Shown: positions 1-8,562, counted from the stretch's first letter. The stretch: 40,284 nucleotides of DNA from Athalassotoga sp964433875 (GCA_964433875.1 CAYSSO010000016.1:1-40284), one strand, 5' to 3'. The notes: generated by a model not told the origin, from the sequence alone. A program made the numbers and translations.

Positions 1-758
1 CCAACGACTGTTTTGTAGGCCTTAAGATTAACACTGCTAAGACTACCATTGCTTAAAGATGCGTTAACTTCAACGTTGTTTCCAAGGTCAAACCATCCAA
101 GAACACTGCCTCCCATCGAGTATTCCACACCAAGTTGGTTTGAACCTAAACTTGCAGCGGCACCAACGGTATAAGAGGAAAGTGCGCCAGAAGCGTAATT
201 AAGTGAACCAAAGAGAGTAGCCGGTCCTACAGATGCACTTACTCCACCATAAAGAGAAGTATAGTTCGGATACGCTCCAACGTAAAGATGTGCAGGACCA
301 AGAGGCATATCTGCAAATGCGCTAACAGATGTTGCTTTTAAACCGGTTGTTTGAACATACGCGTTGAATGCTGATGATGTGTACTGAAGACCTGCGTAAT
401 TTGCAGAGGAATAACCAAATCCAACCCAACCCACGCTACCAGAAGGACCATTGTACTGAGAACCACCGAAAACTGATTCTCCAAAGTTGCTTTCATAACC
501 AGTTACAAGAGAAAGGTTGGTTACCAAAGGAATAGTGAAATAAAATGAAGAAATACCGAATGGATTGAGATTTGCCGTGTAAGAGTAACCAGTTCCTGAA
601 CCGGTAGCCTGTAACCACCAAGTAGAATTGCTGATGCTAAGAGTGTTAGGAGTATATGTCCATTGCACAACTCCACCACCAGAAAGACTCAACGACGCAA
701 ATGACGCAACCGCGAGAATTGCGATCGCAACTACCGACAACACTAATACCTTTTTCAT
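1..758 (-). CDS. Outer-membrane beta-barrel-type protein, 3' end beyond window
   Basis: Reading from ATG at 758, the frame stays open to the window edge (about 252 codons), so the C-terminus is missing. It begins with a clear signal peptide (MKKVLVLSVVAIAILAVASF, cleavage near the following Ala-Ser). The rest is rich in Gly, Ser, Ala, Tyr, Asn and Val in short alternating hydrophobic/polar stretches, typical of amphipathic beta strands in a porin-like barrel, with no long helices or internal membrane segments. A Shine-Dalgarno AGAAGGGGG lies 9 bases before the ATG. It sits 145 bases downstream of the Omp-alpha-like gene on the same strand, which suggests both belong to the toga. I do not recognise a specific family; 'toga porin-like' is inferred from composition and context. 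Confidence 0.7.
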   Translation of the reverse strand, partial: MKKVLVLSVVAIAILAVASFASLSLSGGGVVQWTYTPNTLSISNSTWWLQATGSGTGYSYTANLNPFGISSFYFTIPLVTNLSLVTGYESNFGESVFGGSQYNGPSGSVGWVGFGYSSANYAGLQYTSSAFNAYVQTTGLKATSVSAFADMPLGPAHLYVGAYPNYTSLYGGVSASVGPATLFGSLNYASGALSSYTVGAAASLGSNQLGVEYSMGGSVLGWFDLGNNVEVNASLSNGSLSSVNLKAYKTVV

Positions 759-902
759 GCTTTAAAGCCCCCTTCTAAAAGAATTTTGAAATTTGATAAA
801 ATTGAAATTCCGATTAAACTACTATACTTATGCACTTTCTCTACCACCTCCCGTTAATCTGATGCTCGCCCGTCAGAAAGGAGATTGTATAACAATTTAC
901 AT

Positions 903-1868
903 TTATCTATTTGGATACCAGTAATACCATACAAAATAAAGCAATAATCCAAGCGTCGCAGTTCCAATGGCCACTCCGGCAGCGCCTATCCATGTCGCGG
1001 TTGTAGCCTTGTCGTTAACTGTCTTTATCTCGCTTTCAAGAGTTGCTTTGGTATTGCTTATCTGGTTTGTGAGTTCTGTCCTTGTGTTGTTAAGATCGTT
1101 TCTCAGAAAACTTATCTGATTGTCGAGATAATTTCTTGTCGTTTCAAGTTGCATTGTAAGAGTCTGAATGTCATTTGCCTCTTTTGCACTGAGATTGTTG
1201 AGAGCGGTTGTCAAAGAAGCGATATCGGTGGTATTTTTGATAACCTGCTGGTTGACAAGATCTATCTTTTTGTAAAGGAACATCGCATTGTCATTTATCA
1301 TCTGTGTCAATCTATTCGTCGTGGAAGCGACCTCTGTTTTGAACGCTGCCAAAGAATTTTGCAGACCGTTGACACTTTGTGTTAAGCCCGCTATTTCTTT
1401 GTTCATATTTGCAATCATCTGATTATTGACATTTGCAAGAACCAACGCTTTGTTTGCAGTTGCAGAGGCTGCTGCTGTCACCTGTTTTAACTGTTCGACG
1501 ACCGTCGTCAAGATGGCAACTTGATTTTCAAGGGTTACGACGATAGAATTGGTAGATGTGAGGTTTTGCTTGAGAGTGTTGACAACATCCTGAAGCGCTT
1601 TAAGATCGCTTTCCTTTGCCAGAGATGGATTTTGTTCGATGTAGTTGATAAGGTTATACGCAACCTGCGCGAGCGTGTACCTGTTCACCGTTTGCGTACC
1701 TTCGAAAAGGCCATTGATTCCACTCATGATGTTATCGTTGGTTACAACATTCACGGCTGTTGCGTAGACACTCGTGGCCGGGACATCGGAAAAAGTTGTG
1801 GCCGTAACCAATGAAGCCATCAAAATAACAGCAACGATTGCTATACTTACGATCACGGTCTTTCGCAT
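903..1868 (-). CDS. ompA: Omp-alpha-like SLH/coiled-coil outer-membrane anchor protein
   Basis: 321 aa. Residues 1-23 are a signal peptide; about 24-80 form one SLH domain (starts TTFSDVPATSVYATAV, with the typical later GLFEGTQTVNRYTLAQV segment) that binds cell-wall polymer. Residues about 85-285 are a long heptad-rich coiled coil (repeated L/I/V spacing with N, T, Q), and about 290-317 form a hydrophobic anchor ending WYYWYPNR. This order matches Omp-alpha of Thermotoga, the rod-shaped spacer linking cell wall and outer sheath. The length is near that family's roughly 400 aa but somewhat shorter. The ATG at 1868 follows AAAGGAGGATGGTC, a strong ribosome binding site, and a sigma70-type promoter lies about 100 bases upstream. 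The gene symbol follows the Thermotoga name and is not orthology with E. coli OmpA. Confidence 0.88.
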   Translation of the reverse strand: MRKTVIVSIAIVAVILMASLVTATTFSDVPATSVYATAVNVVTNDNIMSGINGLFEGTQTVNRYTLAQVAYNLINYIEQNPSLAKESDLKALQDVVNTLKQNLTSTNSIVVTLENQVAILTTVVEQLKQVTAAASATANKALVLANVNNQMIANMNKEIAGLTQSVNGLQNSLAAFKTEVASTTNRLTQMINDNAMFLYKKIDLVNQQVIKNTTDIASLTTALNNLSAKEANDIQTLTMQLETTRNYLDNQISFLRNDLNNTRTELTNQISNTKATLESEIKTVNDKATTATWIGAAGVAIGTATLGLLLYFVWYYWYPNR

Positions 1869-1963
1869 TTTTGACCATCCTCCTTTTCTTTTTCAAACCT
1901 TTATATCTTATCACGGGGCAAAGCAAAAATCCCCCTTACTTCAAAAAGATACAATTTTTTAAA

Positions 1964-1992
1964 ATTATACCACTCGATTATGAAGAATTCAA
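1964..1992 (-). promoter_or_regulatory. Promoter of the Omp-alpha gene
   Basis: On the minus strand TTGAAT (1987-1992) and TATAAT (1964-1969) are separated by exactly 17 bases, close to the sigma70 consensus. The -35 overlaps the stop of tyrS, so the toga gene is transcribed separately. The leader is about 90 bases and contains a G-run/C-run pair (1915-1918 and 1931-1934) that could fold into a small hairpin before the ribosome binding site. Confidence 0.75.
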
Positions 1993-3173
1993 GATCTTAA
2001 AATGATTTTGTATATCTTCCTCTTTCCAACCTTAAGGATGTCTCCATCTTTAAAATTAGTTAAACTCATCTCGTCTTCAACGATTTCTTCGTTTATTTTA
2101 ACACCATTTTGAGATATAAGTCGCTTTGCCTCGCTCGAAGAACTGACGGCGCCAATCTCTTTCAAAAATTGGGTTAGCCTTATGCCATTAACTCCATTTA
2201 TGACGGGCACATCTTCGGGAATTTCTTTTTTTGAAAAGGTTGTTATGAATTTTTCCTGGGCCAATTCCGCGTCTTTTTCGGAATAAAGCCATTTAACTAT
2301 TTCAAATGCGAGTCTTTTTTTAAACTCCATTGGGTGCAACTTTCCTGACTCTATCTCTGATTTTGCCTTTTCTGCGTCGAGATCTGTCAATAATCTAGCG
2401 TATTTGAACATTAACGCATCGGGTATCGACATGATCTTTCCGTAAATCTCATCGGGCGGATCGGTAAGGCCCACGTAATTTCCATAACTTTTTGACATTT
2501 TCAGAGTGCCGTCTGTGCCCTCTATTATAGGCATCGTAATCACTATTTGAGGAATTTGACCGAACTCTTCCTGATACTTTCTTCCAACGAGAAGATTGAA
2601 TTTTTGATCCGTTCCTCCAATTTCAACATCGCATTTCACGGCCACAGAATCGTAAGCCTGAGCAATCGGATAGAGAAATTCAACTATGCTTATTGGCTCT
2701 CCGGATTTGTATCTTTTCTCAAAATCGTCTCTTTCAAGCATTCTCGCGACGGTGTACTTTGATGCCAGTCTTATCACGTCTTCAAATTTAAGAGGATCGA
2801 GCCATTCCGAGTTGAACCTGAGTTCCGTCTTGCTTTTATCGAGAATTTTAAAGGCCTGTTCCTGATAACTTATGGCATTTTGTTTTGTTTCTTCCGCAGA
2901 AAGCATTGGCCTTGTCTTTGAACGACCGGAAGGGTCGCCAATTCTTGCGGTGAAATCTCCTATTATAAGCACGACCGTATGACCAAGATCTTGAAATTGC
3001 CTTAACTTTCTCAAAACAACGGCATGGCCCAAATGAAGATCTGGCCTTGATGGATCAACTCCAAGTTTAACTCTTAAAGGTCGGTCAGTTTTCAATCTTT
3101 CGAGAAGTTCTGACTCTTCTATCAAATCTTCGGTATTCAATTTTAAGATCTTTAGTTGATCTTCTGGAGACAA
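1989..3173 (-). CDS. tyrS: Tyrosyl-tRNA synthetase
   Basis: 394 aa, the normal length for the bacterial TyrRS group with an HLGH signature. It charges tRNA-Tyr with tyrosine in the cytoplasm. The class I Rossmann domain shows HLGH at residues 47-50 and KMSKS at 225-229; QAYDSVAV and EIGGTDQKFN are the usual tyrosine/tRNA pocket segments. Residues about 330-394 are an S4 RNA-binding domain (LTQFLKEIGAVSSSSEAKRLI, then KINEEIVEDE). It follows secG by 13 bases and probably shares its promoter. I see no T-box or other leader control. Confidence 0.97.
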   Translation of the reverse strand: MSPEDQLKILKLNTEDLIEESELLERLKTDRPLRVKLGVDPSRPDLHLGHAVVLRKLRQFQDLGHTVVLIIGDFTARIGDPSGRSKTRPMLSAEETKQNAISYQEQAFKILDKSKTELRFNSEWLDPLKFEDVIRLASKYTVARMLERDDFEKRYKSGEPISIVEFLYPIAQAYDSVAVKCDVEIGGTDQKFNLLVGRKYQEEFGQIPQIVITMPIIEGTDGTLKMSKSYGNYVGLTDPPDEIYGKIMSIPDALMFKYARLLTDLDAEKAKSEIESGKLHPMEFKKRLAFEIVKWLYSEKDAELAQEKFITTFSKKEIPEDVPVINGVNGIRLTQFLKEIGAVSSSSEAKRLISQNGVKINEEIVEDEMSLTNFKDGDILKVGKRKIYKIILRS

Positions 3174-3186
3174 TCTTAATTCTCCT

Positions 3187-3429
3187 TTATCTCAACGTTA
3201 GAACATAAGCCGTTACTATACTCATCACCATGAATGCCACGGCAAGTGCTATCGTTACCTTTGCGAGCGTATCGAGCCCTTTTTCACGGCCAAAAACCGT
3301 ATACAATGAACCAGATCCGAACGCGCCTCCAAGGCCTCCGTGTTTTGACATCTTCATCATGACAACCCATATCAGCGCAACGGATATAACGACATCAATT
3401 ATCATAACAAAAAGCACGAGAAAGCTCAA
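3187..3429 (-). CDS. secG: Preprotein translocase subunit SecG
   Basis: 80 aa with two membrane helices (about 5-25 and 57-78) flanking a Gly-rich loop with GGLGGAFGSGS, the SecG hallmark. SecG joins SecY and SecE in the protein-conducting channel and assists SecA cycling. The start is a TTG at 3429, preceded by GGAAGGG seven bases upstream; there is no ATG nearby. It has its own promoter just after the MFS gene and is the first gene of a secG-tyrS pair. Confidence 0.93.
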   Translation of the reverse strand: MSFLVLFVMIIDVVISVALIWVVMMKMSKHGGLGGAFGSGSLYTVFGREKGLDTLAKVTIALAVAFMVMSIVTAYVLTLR

Positions 3430-3461
3430 TTCTATCCCTTCCTTTCGATCATGTCTTCATT

Positions 3462-3490
3462 ATTATACTAACAAATCCACAAAAATACAA
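3462..3490 (-). promoter_or_regulatory. Promoter of secG-tyrS
   Basis: TTGTAT (3485-3490) and TATAAT (3462-3467) on the minus strand are 17 bases apart. The site lies between the MFS stop codon and the secG TTG start, leaving a leader of roughly 25 bases. Confidence 0.75.
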
Positions 3491-3495
3491 TATCT

Positions 3496-4944
3496 TCAGG
3501 AAAATTTTTTTGCCGGTCCTTTATCCTCTTTCCATTCTGGTTTCTTTCCGCGCATGTACGAAAGAAAAGCCGCTGCAATGCTTATAAACAAGGATATGTA
3601 AAACGCAACACTTAGATCATGAATAAACGTATCTATGAATATGCCCTTGGAGCCAACCTGAATTCCGGCAAATAAAGCCTGCATCGCCTGAGGTGTCATT
3701 CCAGAAGATGTGACTGCAAATGCTATGGCTATACTGACGACAGAACCGGCATTATTCATCATTACACGAGTGCCGGAAGCCGTTCCTCTTTTGTTCGGGG
3801 GAACAGCGCTCATTATGGCGTTGTTGTTGGGAGAATTGAACATTCCGGATCCGAATCCCATTATCATCTGCCACAATATTATTTCAAACAATGATGTGTT
3901 TACATTTATGAATGTGAATCCTAAAAGTCCGACTGCCATAACGACCAGTCCGATTGAACTCAATTCTCGAGATCCGTATTTGTCAGACAGTGCCCCGCTT
4001 ATTGGCGCCGCTACCATCATCGCAACGGCAAATGGAGTCAATAGCAAACCGGCCTGAAAAGGGCTCATTGATTTTATGCCCTGAAGATAAAATATAAGAA
4101 GAAAGGTAAGCGATCCATTCGCTATACCGTTAAAAAGGGTTGATGTGTAGGCAAAGCCCATAAGCCTATTTTTGAAAAAGGTCAGATCCAAAAGCGGATC
4201 CTTTGTCTTTGACTCGATGTAGACAAACGCCAACATCAAAATAGCGCCGAACACGAAACCCAATACCGTCGTCAGAGATTCCCAACCGTAAAGACCACCA
4301 AAACTCATAGCCATCAATATTCCAAAGAGACCTCCCGTTAGAGTGAGAGCACCCAACCAATCGAATTTTTGATTCGATGGCATCTTCTCTGTCTCTTTGA
4401 TCTGGAGCCATGCCCATACCGTTCCTATTACTCCAAGCGGAACGTTGAAAAAGAAGACCCATCTCCATCCAAGCGCGACCGTCAAAAGCCCGCCTATGAC
4501 AGGTCCGAGGGTAAAGCCAACGGCAACGACCATCGCATTTATTCCGAGGGCCCTTCCAAGTTCTTTTTTCGGGAAAGCATCCGTTACTATGGCCGCGCTG
4601 TTTGCAACCATAAGGGCACCCCCAACAGATTGAACAATTCTAAGTATGAGAAGTTCAGGTCCATTTTTAGAAAGACCGGCAAAAAACGACGCCAGTGTGA
4701 AGAGGGCAAAGCCCCCAACGTAAAGGTGCTTTCTTCCAAATATATCTGCAACTCTCCCTATTGCGGGCACGAGGATCGTTACAGAGAGCATATAACTCAT
4801 TATTACCCATATAACGAGTATCATGGAGGCATTCAGTTCTTTTGCTATATTGGGAAGTGCTATTAGCAAGGCGCTGCTGTTCATGACGGAAACAAATGCC
4901 CCAAGACTCGTTGCAGACAAAGCCTTCCATTTGTATTGAACCAT
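3496..4944 (-). CDS. MFS drug exporter, DHA2 family (14 TM)
   Basis: 482 aa, highly hydrophobic, with about 14 predicted membrane helices as in the EmrB/QacA (DHA2) branch of the major facilitator superfamily. The motif A-like loop after helix 2 reads GRVADIFGRKHL (about residues 63-74), and the motif C-like stretch in helix 5 reads GFTLGPVIGGLL. Members export drugs or other organic compounds using the proton gradient. The C-terminus is charged (RGKKPEWKEDKGP). ATG at 4944 is preceded by GAAGGGATG. No regulator or membrane-fusion partner is adjacent, so the substrate is unknown. It is monocistronic or a late gene before secG. Confidence 0.9.
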   Translation of the reverse strand: MVQYKWKALSATSLGAFVSVMNSSALLIALPNIAKELNASMILVIWVIMSYMLSVTILVPAIGRVADIFGRKHLYVGGFALFTLASFFAGLSKNGPELLILRIVQSVGGALMVANSAAIVTDAFPKKELGRALGINAMVVAVGFTLGPVIGGLLTVALGWRWVFFFNVPLGVIGTVWAWLQIKETEKMPSNQKFDWLGALTLTGGLFGILMAMSFGGLYGWESLTTVLGFVFGAILMLAFVYIESKTKDPLLDLTFFKNRLMGFAYTSTLFNGIANGSLTFLLIFYLQGIKSMSPFQAGLLLTPFAVAMMVAAPISGALSDKYGSRELSSIGLVVMAVGLLGFTFINVNTSLFEIILWQMIMGFGSGMFNSPNNNAIMSAVPPNKRGTASGTRVMMNNAGSVVSIAIAFAVTSSGMTPQAMQALFAGIQVGSKGIFIDTFIHDLSVAFYISLFISIAAAFLSYMRGKKPEWKEDKGPAKKFS

Positions 4945-5020
4945 GTTTCATCCCTTCTTGTATCTCAATGTCTTAGACAATTTTAGAATTTTAATGCTAC
5001 ATATAAATTTCTGTTGTTTT

Positions 5021-6343
5021 TCAAATTCTGTATCTTCTTCTGCCGGAAAAAACGAGTTCTATACCGTTTTCTTCCAACTTCTTCCTTACATTTTTGTCCT
5101 CTTTGACTCCGCCTGGTTCTATGACGGTTTTTATTCCGCTTCCTATTATGAGTTCGGGGATTTTTAGATCCTTTATCGGACCATCAAAAGCGCAAATTGC
5201 GCCATCTAAACTTGATGGGTACTTTCGAGCCTTCATCAGGGCAACTTCGAATGCTTCTATTTGTTCGGCCTGACCGGATCCGAGAGAGATCATTTCGTAA
5301 TCTTTGAATATGCAGCAGGCCATACTTTTGGAAAGGGCGACTATGAGGTTTGCAAATTTGTATTGTATATCGAATTCGTTGGATAAAAACCTCATATTCA
5401 AAAGGTCGTCTGGCGTCTGGACGAGGAAATTACCTTCGAGGAATCTGTACTCCTTTTCTATTTCTAAGTGGGGTATTTCCTTTACCCTTATGAATTTCTT
5501 TATTTTGAGATCGGGATAATCTGGAAAATCGGGCAGGATGACTATATCAAGATCATTTCCATCAAGGCCTTTTAAGAGTTCTTTGCTTAAAAAATTCGCT
5601 GCAAGCACGCCCCTCGAATCTTTAAAGTTAAAATTACTCCTTTTTACCTCCGCTATAACACCGTGATGAACTCTTACGGCAAATCTGTAATCTAAATACC
5701 TCAAAAGTGAAAGAGCCGTATATATATCTACCATGTTATTGTAACTAAGCGTAAAGAGCGTGTCTTCATCGAAGATATCAAAAAATGCCTTTGTTTTTGC
5801 TATTTTTGAAAGGTAGGAAAGTTGCTGTGGATTTTCTCCATATCTTAAAGGCGTTTTTTCTTCTAAGATAAGCGTTTCAAATTTTTCAGAGGCAAAAAGT
5901 TCACTCATTTCTTTGTGAATTAAAGATGTGTATCTTAAGATCCTGTAGAGTGCCTTAAGAGAAAGCATTCTTCTGTCTTGAAGTGTTATGTCTCCACAAT
6001 CTTCGAGCGATTCAATTATTTTGTCAAAGTCGTCTGGATCGAGAACTATTACTGAGTTTCTATAGTTTTTGACGCACGAGTAAATCGCCGAGATTTTCCA
6101 CTCCTCTATCGAATTGAGAATGTAACTCTCCTCTAACCTTCGATTTGCGGTGTTAAGTTCAAGCACGACAAGATCTATGCCCTGAAAATCCGCGCCTCCG
6201 GATTTTTTTATCTCGGCGTTAAGGTCGAAGATATTTTTGAAATCATCGGGGGTATAGATCTTTACTCCAAACTGGATCAATTTGTCTTTAAAAGCACTGT
6301 AGGGGCCATCGACCCTTTCAAAAAAAGCGTAATTTATATTCAA
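5021..6343 (-). CDS. Divergent PurH-like protein (AICAR transformylase / IMP cyclohydrolase homologue)
   Basis: 440 aa; PurH is usually 450-530. Canonical PurH makes the last two steps of IMP synthesis. The C-terminal transformylase fold is recognisable: RYGENPQQ (167-174), LSYNNMVDIYTA (199-210), SRGVLAANF (243-251), ALSKSMACC (336-344), SLGSGQAEQIEA (353-364) and EPGGVKEDKNV (409-419). However, the expected catalytic Lys-His in the KHxxPCG loop reads RVHHGVIAE (224-232), and the DAFFPF segment reads CAFDGP. The N-terminal cyclohydrolase half lacks the DGRVKTLHPKVHGG motif and keeps only the region around VKNYRN (91-96). It is the last gene of the tsaB operon, 4 bases after cheW. It may be a divergent enzyme or a pseudoenzyme; family membership is secure, activity is not. 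Confidence 0.8.
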   Translation of the reverse strand: MNINYAFFERVDGPYSAFKDKLIQFGVKIYTPDDFKNIFDLNAEIKKSGGADFQGIDLVVLELNTANRRLEESYILNSIEEWKISAIYSCVKNYRNSVIVLDPDDFDKIIESLEDCGDITLQDRRMLSLKALYRILRYTSLIHKEMSELFASEKFETLILEEKTPLRYGENPQQLSYLSKIAKTKAFFDIFDEDTLFTLSYNNMVDIYTALSLLRYLDYRFAVRVHHGVIAEVKRSNFNFKDSRGVLAANFLSKELLKGLDGNDLDIVILPDFPDYPDLKIKKFIRVKEIPHLEIEKEYRFLEGNFLVQTPDDLLNMRFLSNEFDIQYKFANLIVALSKSMACCIFKDYEMISLGSGQAEQIEAFEVALMKARKYPSSLDGAICAFDGPIKDLKIPELIIGSGIKTVIEPGGVKEDKNVRKKLEENGIELVFSGRRRYRI

Positions 6344-6347
6344 TCCA

Positions 6348-6803
6348 TCACCTCATCGCGTTTGCAAGTTGAACCGATTCTTTGTTCGTTAAAATCTTGT
6401 CTATATCCAGTACAATTATCATTCTTCCATTCATGTTCGAAATTGCGCCTATGTATTTGTTGGAACTGTTAGATATTTCCTGCGGAGGCTCTTCAAGTTG
6501 ATTTTGGGAAAGGGTTATGACTTCTTTAACCTCGTCCACTATTATCGCGACCTTTTTGTTTCCAACGTTGACAACGATAGCCTTTTGATTATCCTTTTTT
6601 GAGGTCTCGCTGACGAGAAATTTCTTCCTTCCATTTATGACCGGAATCGCTATTCCTCTGAAATCCATAAGCCCTTCAACAAAATCAGGGGCATTTGGGA
6701 TTCTGACGATCTTCCCAACTGGCACTATGCTGTCTATTTTCATTATGTCTATCGCGTATTCTTCCTCTCCTATCATAAAATTAACCACTTTCATCTCGCT
6801 CAT
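6348..6803 (-). CDS. cheW: CheW-like chemotaxis coupling protein
   Basis: 151 aa, the normal single-domain CheW length. The fold is visible as EMKVVNFMIGEEEYAIDI at the start, then IPNAPDFVEGLMDFRGIAIPVI and the late VDEVKEV segment. CheW bridges receptors (MCPs) and the CheA kinase in chemosensory arrays. It starts at ATG 6803 inside the end of the lexA-like gene (23-base overlap) with GGAGGG upstream, so the two are translationally linked. No CheA, MCP or CheY lies in the window, so this is an isolated cheW in a housekeeping operon. Confidence 0.92.
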   Translation of the reverse strand: MSEMKVVNFMIGEEEYAIDIMKIDSIVPVGKIVRIPNAPDFVEGLMDFRGIAIPVINGRKKFLVSETSKKDNQKAIVVNVGNKKVAIIVDEVKEVITLSQNQLEEPPQEISNSSNKYIGAISNMNGRMIIVLDIDKILTNKESVQLANAMR

Positions 6804-7359
6804 TGAAATCCCTCCTTTCCGGAATTCTTAATATGCCGTAAAAACTTCCCTTTGTCTCTCCATCGATTTTGTTGCCGCTTAAATCTTTAACCTCGCCAGA
6901 ATTGTAAATTCCAATAAAGTAATCTTCGCCTTTCTTTAAAAGCACAAGTCCATCCTGAATCTCATTGTTAAAAATGATGTAATCTCCGTTTATGATTTTA
7001 TACTGAACAATGTTTATTGCCGATTTAACCGCGACAAGGTATCTTTCATTTGATGGAATAGGCAAATGAACTTTTTTGTTGCTTTTAATGATTTTACCAC
7101 TTTTTCCGACCCATCCTATCAATTCGGCAAAGGTAATATCGAAAGGACTCTGAGAAAGTACTTTTATCCCGCGCGATGCTTTATCTCTTTTTATGTATCC
7201 CTTTTTTTCTATCGCTTCTACGTGCGCAAGCGCCCCACTGGGAGATGAAAAGCCGAAATGCTCAGATATCTCCCTTATGGTGGGAGGATATCCATTTTTG
7301 TTCAAAAATTCTTTTATGAAGTCGTAAATTTCACGCTGACGTTGTGTTAATTCTTTTAT
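6781..7359 (-). CDS. LexA-like repressor, non-canonical start, S24 active site degenerate
   Basis: The product has a LexA-type winged helix (LTQRQREIYDFIKEFL, GYPPTIREISEHFGFSSPSG, then VEAIEKKGYI) and a C-terminal half the size of the LexA peptidase S24 domain. The reading frame encoding LTQRQRE has no ATG, GTG or TTG after the in-frame TGA; the codon at correct distance from the AAGGGGTG ribosome site is ATA (7357-7359). The first conventional start (TTG, 7305) would delete helix 1. If the A4 run (7354-7357) had three bases, GTG at 7363 would give MNKELTQRQRE. In the S24 half, the GDSM serine loop reads VKSAIN and the Ala-Gly cleavage site reads KSG, so RecA-stimulated self-cleavage is doubtful. 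It lies between DUF1015 and cheW in one operon. A DNA-binding repressor is likely, but an SOS role is uncertain. Confidence 0.75.
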   Translation of the reverse strand: MKELTQRQREIYDFIKEFLNKNGYPPTIREISEHFGFSSPSGALAHVEAIEKKGYIKRDKASRGIKVLSQSPFDITFAELIGWVGKSGKIIKSNKKVHLPIPSNERYLVAVKSAINIVQYKIINGDYIIFNNEIQDGLVLLKKGEDYFIGIYNSGEVKDLSGNKIDGETKGSFYGILRIPERRDFNERDESG

Positions 7360-7371
7360 TCACAACACCCC

Positions 7372-8547
7372 TTAAAACGTGTGGAGGACAAGACCGCTCC
7401 TTAATTTTGGTTCAAACCACGTTGATTTTGGAGGCATTATCATGCCACTGTCCGCAACGCTTATCACGCTTTCAACGCTTGTAGGATACATGTAAAATGC
7501 TATTTTCGCCTTTCCATTATCGACGATCTTTTGAAGTTCTTTTGGTCCTGCCATTCCTATGAACTCTATGTCAGGGTCAGTTCTTGGATTTTTTATTCCA
7601 AATAAAGGATCAAGCACCCTCTCTTGAAGAATCGAGACATCGAGAGATTTAACAGGATCCGACTCATCGATATCTTTTGCTTTTAACTCGTACCATTCTC
7701 CGTTGTACATGCCTATAGTGTGTAAAGCAACAGATGGTATCGTGTTCCCTTTCGTTATCTCAAAATTTGCTTCTTTTAGAAATTTTATTAATTTTGACGC
7801 CTCTATATCCTTTTTTATTATTCTATGATATCCAAGTATTTCAAGTTCATCGTGAGGAAAGATTGTGGCCATGAAATAGTTCCATTCTCCCGCTCCGCCT
7901 AATTCCTTCGCCACTCTGACTGAGGCCGCTGTCCTGTGATGGCCATCCGCTATGTAAAAGGCATTGACTGATTTGAATGCCTCGATTATATCATCGATAA
8001 GCGCCGGGTCTTCTATCCTGTAGAAATCGTGAACCGTTGCCGGTTTATCAGTTTCGAAATTGTAAAGGTGGACGGCGAGATCGGATCTCATCAATTTTTT
8101 TATCTCTTTTTTCGATTTGTACATCAAAAATACATGTTCTGTGTGCGCCCGGGTTGCGAGGATATGCTTCATCCTCTCTTCTTCTTTTTCTTTTCTTGTC
8201 AGTTCATGCCTTTTTATCTTTTGAGGATAGTCAGATGCCTGAACGCATCCAACGATTCCCGTCTGGGTATGCGATGAGGTCTTTTGAACGTAAATATAAA
8301 GCGCAGGTTTTTCATTTCTTACGAGAAGCCCCTCATTTATGAACCTTTTTAACTCCCTCGAGGCAAGATCGTAGATATTCTCTCCCTCTTTCGCAATCGC
8401 GTCAGATCTTACAATGCGCATAAAAGAATACGGATCCTGTGCGAAATTTTTTGCCTCTTCGAGATCTACGACATCATATGGAGGACAGTTTATTCTTTTT
8501 ATTTCTGTGCTTTTTGCTTCCAACCCACCAAAAGGCCTTACGATCAT
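7372..8547 (-). CDS. DUF1015 family protein
   Basis: 391 aa, typical DUF1015 length. It starts with the family's MIVRPFGGLEAK and NCPPYDVV segment and contains the invariant-looking YIADGHHRTAAS (about 195-206). It is predicted soluble, with no signal peptide. The biochemical role of this widespread bacterial and archaeal family is, to my knowledge, not settled; the DGHHR motif suggests a catalytic or metal/phosphate site. It sits 15 bases after mrp and just before the lexA-like gene in the tsaB operon. Confidence 0.85.
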   Translation of the reverse strand: MIVRPFGGLEAKSTEIKRINCPPYDVVDLEEAKNFAQDPYSFMRIVRSDAIAKEGENIYDLASRELKRFINEGLLVRNEKPALYIYVQKTSSHTQTGIVGCVQASDYPQKIKRHELTRKEKEEERMKHILATRAHTEHVFLMYKSKKEIKKLMRSDLAVHLYNFETDKPATVHDFYRIEDPALIDDIIEAFKSVNAFYIADGHHRTAASVRVAKELGGAGEWNYFMATIFPHDELEILGYHRIIKKDIEASKLIKFLKEANFEITKGNTIPSVALHTIGMYNGEWYELKAKDIDESDPVKSLDVSILQERVLDPLFGIKNPRTDPDIEFIGMAGPKELQKIVDNGKAKIAFYMYPTSVESVISVADSGMIMPPKSTWFEPKLRSGLVLHTF

Positions 8548-8562
8548 CTTATCTCTTCCCTT

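Noticed and set aside
886..899. Short palindrome ATTGTATAACAAT after the Omp-alpha gene
   Set aside because: Only five pairs, AT-rich, no T-run; too weak to call an operator or terminator.
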